The position numbers were made by a program, and so were the translations under genes. A DNA stretch of 64,000 bases. Source: Ziziphus jujuba. Taxonomy: Eukaryota > Streptophyta > Magnoliopsida > Rosales > Rhamnaceae. The stretch lies in contig NC_083379.1 in the NCBI RefSeq assembly GCF_031755915.1, positions 39,440,001 to 39,504,000 on the forward strand, given 5' to 3'. This document shows positions 59,200 through 64,000 of this stretch, one piece after another. The notes below the pieces were generated by a model, which saw only the letters and a list, made by a program, of their open reading frames with translations, was not told where the DNA came from and did no database searches. Every line of letters begins with the position of its first letter. The stretch's first letter is position 1.

Positions 59200-59718
59200 C
59201 TTTTAGTTCTTTGCTATACTTGTGTTTTATAGCATTTTGCCAAACTGTTTTAGTTTTGTTGGCTTGTATAACTTCTTAAAAAAGCTCACTAAATTAACTA
59301 GTTTGTAAACTCCATTAAGTTGTGAGATTATTTCCAATGTGATATGCTTTTCTTTTCCTGCTTTCTTACTAAACCACTATTCATCTATGTAATGTGTGAT
59401 GTGCTTTTGGATAAAATCATTGTTTTCACTTCTTTTGGTGTAAAAGATTTGATTAATTTTTGTGGAAAATCCTAATGGATAAATATTTTTGTTTTGGAAA
59501 TCCTAATGAACATATCTTGAATCTAAAACAAGTAATTAAGAAAAAGAAGACAAGGTTTATAGTGGTTCGGCTATGATAAGCCTACATCCACTCTTCAATT
59601 CTCTCTCTGACTAATTCTTATTAAAACCTTTGTGGCAGTACAACAAAAGCAGCTTACAATCAACAAATTAAACTTGTTCTTGAATTGAACTAATTAATTA
59701 AAGAAAATTAAACCCAGC
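59200..59718. repeat. FAS1 3-prime flank module (B/E/I type), copy I
   Basis: Matches 10480-11006 and 30124-30646. A short deletion near 59540 removes the AAATAAAAATATAAAG segment found in the other two. Probable 3-prime UTR region of FAS1 copy I. Confidence 0.65.
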
Positions 59719-60415
59719 TTAAACAGCTTTAACATCAAGAACATGATCAACTACCTCCTCCTGCCGTTGTATACGCTCATATTCATCTTCCTTATCTTTG
59801 CAGCGACTAATGTAACCCACAAGTAGACCCAAACCAATCACCACCATTGGTAATAGCGGAGACCAATTATCGTTCAATTCTTTTATCACCCAAGAAAATC
59901 CACTCCTTACTTCTGTGCGTATATCGTTGTTCACATCGAACCATGAATATATGAGGGTCTGGAAAGCAGGATCAAAAAGTTATCAATGCCATGAATAATC
60001 AAACCTCCATCATTATAAAGATTCCATTCGGTGACTTTGACTCCATTGAGGGATGCATATTCGTCACTTTGCAGAGGATGATCAAGAAGCAGAGCACCAA
60101 TCTTGGTACCATGTGTAAGAGAACTCAAATCCCCATTCTCAAGCTTCAGAGGCACAACATGATACTGAAGCAATGTCAATGGCGGCTGTGGGTATTTGGA
60201 GGAGAAGAACGCACCGTCCGGCGGACAAAACACAATAAGCGTAGAATTGCCATGAGTCTTGAAAAAATGTCCATGATCATGGACATTACATGATAGCCTT
60301 TGTCAGAGAGAGATTTCGATGTCGTTTCCAAGTTGAAGTTGTTGTTGTTACCTTCAGCTTGGGATGAGAGAAAAACTACCAAAACAAGAACACAGAAAAA
60401 CGATTTGGATGCCAT
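59719..60415 (-). pseudogene. FAS1 copy I, multiple frameshifts
   Basis: The ATG at 60415 starts MASKSFFCVLVLVVFLS. After SLSDKGYHVMSMIMD a deletion of about 20-25 bp (near 60250) removes the HDVSEWLSGN region and shifts the frame. TVFCPPDGAFF-like coding resumes in another frame through HVVPLKLENGDLSSLTHG. A short deletion removes part of HPLVVTTLQSD, and loss of 1 bp in NFFDPAF (near 59977) shifts the frame again before FSWVIKELNDNWS, the membrane span and an intact EEVVDHVLDVKAV tail at 59719. It belongs to the B/E/I subtype and is the duplicate of B. Non-functional. Confidence 0.9.
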
Positions 60416-60519
60416 GGGAGCTTAGTTTCAAGATTAACGCAGCAAAAAGGCTAAGACGGAAAGAAATTTTTAGGAAAGGATATGAGAATTCTGAGTTGGA
60501 AAGAGGGAAATATATAGAT

Positions 60520-60790
60520 GGAATCCCACATTTGGAAACTTATAATACAAGTAACCTTACTGTTATTAGTATCAGATTAGAGTTCTAATGGACTCCAAAC
60601 TTTGGAAACTTACAATGCAAGCAACAAGTAGTATTGGTATTAGAGTTCTATTGGACTACCAATTTTTGAAACTAAAGTTACATTATTAATTATTGGATTA
60701 ATTAGAGTTTTATTGAACTCCCAATTTCATAAACTTAAGTAACATTATTGGATTAGAATTCTAATTAATCCAATATGAGACATATACACT
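60520..60790. repeat. 60-70 bp tandem array upstream of FAS1 copy I
   Basis: Three to four imperfect units (ACTCCAAACTTTGGAAACTT, GGTATTAGAGTTCTATTGGA). The CArG-like core is degenerate here. Confidence 0.65.
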
Positions 60791-61081
60791 AAAGTATGCT
60801 AAATCATATTGATGGATTAGAGTCGCAAAAAACGTGTCATAGTCTTGCAATATTATTCTTATAGTTTGATGTATTGTATGTATGTTTACTTGTACATCAC
60901 GTTACTGTTAGGGTTTGTGCCACTATTATTTTAGGTAAGTGCATACTTGGACATTGTGTTCTAAGCTTGTTTTGTTATTGGTGGATTTTGATTCCATAAA
61001 ATTATTTGAGTTTGCCAGGAAACAACTAAAATGAACAACAGTGAATACCAGAAGAAGATTAGATTGGATATTAATTAGAGT

Positions 61082-61115
<34 letters not shown>

Positions 61116-61756
61116 CTAACAAAGCACAAATTTTGGCCGTAGGCTTAATTAAAAAATAAATTTTGGGACTGAAAAATTAATTTACAGAACAGGCTAAATT
61201 TTATTAGATAAATATCATTATGATCCGTTTTATTTTGCCATATTTTTAATATATATCTATTATAAAATATATATATACGGCCACCTCATATTTGATTTTG
61301 GTTCCAATATCGAACCATTTTTTCAAACTCTTATATATCAATAAGTTAGAATTTGATTAATTTATCATTCATTTAATAATTTTTTTTACCTATATTTTTA
61401 AAGATAAAAGAATAACAAAATTTAATAAATGAAAATAATATGATTAAACTCATTATAATTCCCTAAGGACCAATTTCTCACTAGGATTTCGTATATAAAA
61501 TGATCACTCATATATATGGATGGGCCATATTTTTTTTGGACGAAAATATAGTTCACATAGAATTTAAAATTTAACAAAATATCCGTAAGATTGAAAAACC
61601 ATGTGAAATTAGGTTGACTCAATTACAATGCTCCTACATTTACATCTATAAACTCATATATAAGATCATTAGTACAGTCACCAAATTTATTTATTAAACT
61701 TTAAGTACTAATTAAATAATATCATATAGTATATTAATAGTTGATAATTATATAAA

Positions 61757-61788
<32 letters not shown>

Positions 61789-62101
61789 GATGGGTTGATT
61801 AGTTAAATTTTAAGTGTTAACCCACAGAAACTTTTAAATATTTAGTCGTCCAAAAAAAATTTCGGGCTTTGAATTCGGATTGTTCATTGGAAATCCTAGG
61901 AAAACAAAAAGATGTAAAATTATCATTGATAACCGAAAATTAGTAGATAATTTGAATACATATAAATAATAAAAATACAAATATAGTTTAAACCGGGCTT
62001 CGGGCCGAGTATGAGAGCATCATAATGACCCTGATGGGCTTCATTGGGATGGGTTCAAATCAAGTTTTGGGCCATTTAAACCTTTTTTTACACACATATC
62101 T
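60791..62101. other. Upstream spacer of FAS1 copy I, end of the right duplicated block
   Basis: Matches 22901-24243. (TG)n lies at 61089-61113 and (AT)n at about 61762-61788, with CCGGGCTTCGGGCCGAG near 61993. Similarity to the left block stops at about 62102 (after CACACATATCTG). No gene. Confidence 0.6.
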
Positions 62102-62479
62102 GATTGGGGAATTTGGCCCAATGTCCTTATAGGGATGAGCTTCACGATTTTTACCCCTTCATTTGCTATCTTTTTTTTTTCTACCTTTTAATATCTATTT
62201 TAACTTTAAAACAATAAAAAATAACTTAGATATCCTTTTATATTTTAAATAAACAAAGAACAAAAATCTATTTTTTAGAAAAAGAAAACAAAGTACATGA
62301 AATAATTGTTTTTACAAGAATACACAAAAATACAAAAAAACAAAACTTGCCGTGGAAAAGCCAAAGGAAGCTTCATCTCAGCACCCAAAAACAATACGAA
62401 GAAAAAACAAAAAAACAAAACTTCATCTCATCTCAGCACCCTTGAACTGCTATCTCCGAGGTAATTGTTTTAATATTTT

Positions 62480-62640
62480 TGTTTACTTGTTGCCGTGGAC
62501 CGGTGTGGGTTTGTTTTTGTGTGAATTTTTTGCCTTGCCGTGACCGGTGTGGATTTGTTTTTGTGTTTATTTGTTGCCTTGCTGTGGACCCGTGTGGGTT
62601 TTTTTTTTTTTTGTGTTTATTTGTTGCCTTACCATTAAAT
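62480..62640. repeat. Three tandem copies of a 45-55 bp unit
   Basis: Unit with GTTGCC, CCGTGGACCGGTGTGGGTT and TGTTTTTGTG, starting near 62488, 62531 and 62575. Expansion of the T run in the third unit explains the length variation. Confidence 0.75.
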
Positions 62641-62930
62641 ACTTACAAATTTAGTACAATGTGAGATATTGAAACTTGTGATTTGTGTTTAGAACCGGTT
62701 AAAAATGTGGAATTTTTGAAGATTTAGGTTTTTGTATGGAAGTGATTATAACCTAGGTTTTAGGATGGATTGATATTGGGTATTAGTAGGAAATGAAGAG
62801 AAGAAAAAAAGGGGACCGGTTTGGCCTTGAATGGTGGACGGAGGTGGGAGAAACAACCGGGTCAAGAATCGGATTGGGACCGGTTCAGGCGGGTTCGGGT
62901 CAACCCGGACAAAGGTTGAAGATGAATCAA

Positions 62931-62974
62931 ACGACATGTCGTCTGGGATGAACGACACCCAGACGACACGTCGT
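62931..62974. repeat. 17-bp inverted repeat with 10-base loop
   Basis: ACGACATGTCGTCTGGG (62931-62947), loop ATGAACGACA, then CCCAGACGACACGTCGT (62958-62974). 16 of 17 positions pair. The outer 12 bases are themselves nearly palindromic. Possibly a relic of a transposon end; no protein is nearby. Confidence 0.8.
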
Positions 62975-63900
62975 TTTTAATTTTTTAAAATTTAAAAAAA
63001 AAATTATTTTTTTTTTTGGGTTCCATCGACATCCCTGAGCATGGAAAATAAATAAAGGATGAAGGCAGGGAAATCAATGAATTTGATGAAGAATAATGTT
63101 AGTTTGTAATAAAAAGACATAATATATGTATATATATATTTGTTACAACTTAGGGATATAAGGATTTTTACCCTGATCGAAGTTTAAATCCTAAAGCTAA
63201 AGGTGTTATCTCACTAGTGCATGATACTCAAACTCTGTCTAGAAAACTGCTTTTGTGGGTTGAAAAGAAGAATTTTGTTAAAAACGTACTTGACCCTTAG
63301 GAAACTAATTATATTTCGTTTTGGATTTGTATACAGATAAATCCTTGACCCTAAACTAATTATACAGATAAAATAAATATAAAGTGAATGATTTGTATAG
63401 CATATATAGGCGTCGGTAGGTCTGAGCTTTTATAACCAAATCAAGTTAAACACAAGCAGTATGGGGAAGAGATGTAGCTACATTAGTTGACATACTCATA
63501 TAGAAATGGTGGACATGTTGCAGTCCAGCTTAACCTATATGTTTAGATTATACTCTGCAACTTTCTGTGCACATTTTTTAGATTATACTCTGCAACTTTC
63601 TGTGCATAAAATTTTAGGTACATGGTTAGCTAGAAGCAAACACGCAAACACTTTATCCCCAAAAAAGAAAAAAAAATAAAGAAGAAGAAGAAGATAGAAA
63701 GATTTAGAAGTAAACACACTGCTATACAGTAAATGTTCAGTAAATGTTTTGTAGATGGCATACAAAATATCCTTAGGAAAAGAGCATATGAAATTGAGGA
63801 TTGCGGATATTTATATATGTATACATAGTTGACAATGTGGTTAAAGGTAGATAAAAATGTATTAATGTTGTCCATGTACATTTGTAGGTTGTACTTTATA

Positions 63901-63999
63901 ATGGCACCAAAGAGGAACTTGCAACGTCAACCGAAGAAGGGAGGTAAGAAGGTGGAAAGTAAGAGATGCGGTGGTAGCACAGCAGCACCCCGACTCTAA
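63901..63999 (+). other. Short basic open frame at the window edge
   Basis: ATG at 63901 followed by 32 codons rich in Lys/Arg (MAPKRNLQRQPKKGGKKVES) and a TAA at 63997. It might be the first exon of a gene continuing to the right, or chance. No family is recognised and there is no clear TATA box. Confidence 0.15.
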
Positions 64000-64000
64000 G

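Larger units (their letters stand above)
62102..64000. other. Unique terminal region, no recognised gene
   Basis: Not part of the duplicated block. It holds a short tandem repeat (62480-62640), a GC-rich patch with an inverted repeat (62931-62974) and AT-rich DNA. A CCGGTT-rich stretch near 62815-62905 gives only a low-complexity frame on the minus strand. No domain is recognised. Confidence 0.5.

Noticed and set aside
60926..61129. Frame with HTHTHTHT
   Set aside because: It is a translation of the (TG)n microsatellite.
62746..62958. 70-codon minus frame rich in Pro and Phe
   Set aside because: Low-complexity translation of the CCGGTT-rich patch and overlapping the inverted repeat; no homology is recognised.

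Overview
The window reads as nuclear DNA of a eudicot plant. It is AT-rich, with long poly(A)/poly(T) and (AT)n/(TG)n tracts. It carries Cf-9-type LRR receptor-like protein genes, membrane-anchored fasciclin (FAS1) genes, a proline-rich cell-wall protein gene, chromovirus-type Ty3-gypsy and Ty1-copia LTRs, and a LINE 3-prime remnant. The species cannot be fixed from sequence alone. I saw no rRNA, tRNA or CRISPR array.

The backbone is a tandem cluster of eight FAS1-gene copies, all on the minus strand, called here A (493-729), B (11007-22539), C (25157-26378), E (30647-31894), F (34452-35180), G (44759-48082), H (50192-50926) and I (59719-60415). Only F is an uninterrupted 242-codon gene. A, B, C, E and G each carry or abut an LTR insertion within the coding sequence. 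B, C, G, H and I also have nonsense or frameshift lesions; E has only its insertion. Each FAS1 promoter region except that of the truncated copy G carries a tandem array of units of about 60-70 bp with CArG-like motifs.

Two blocks are recent duplicates. The left block (about 0.5-24.2 kb) has the order FAS1-A, RLP, RLP remnant, FAS1-B. The right block (about 50.7-62.1 kb) has FAS1-H, RLP, RLP remnant, FAS1-I. The left RLP (5951-8968, 1005 codons) is intact. The right RLP (53187-56063) has a stop codon in its signal peptide and a 141-bp in-frame deletion. The blocks differ mainly by private insertions: a 2.95-kb solo LTR (1562-4513) and a 10.8-kb nested retroelement (11048-21837) on the left, and a 1.63-kb TG...CA insertion (56999-58632) on the right.

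The middle (about 24-50 kb) has further FAS1 copies from an older duplication (B-C versus E-F), a possible small secreted peptide gene (36250-36480) with a decayed copy (28215-28392), a proline-rich protein gene (39381-39764) and a LINE RNase H remnant (43105-43925). The last 1.9 kb has no recognisable gene, only repeats and an inverted repeat. The only intact products are cell-surface or cell-wall proteins: an RLP that would need a partner kinase, a FAS1 membrane protein, a proline-rich wall protein and perhaps a secreted peptide. Any functional link between them is inference from proximity.
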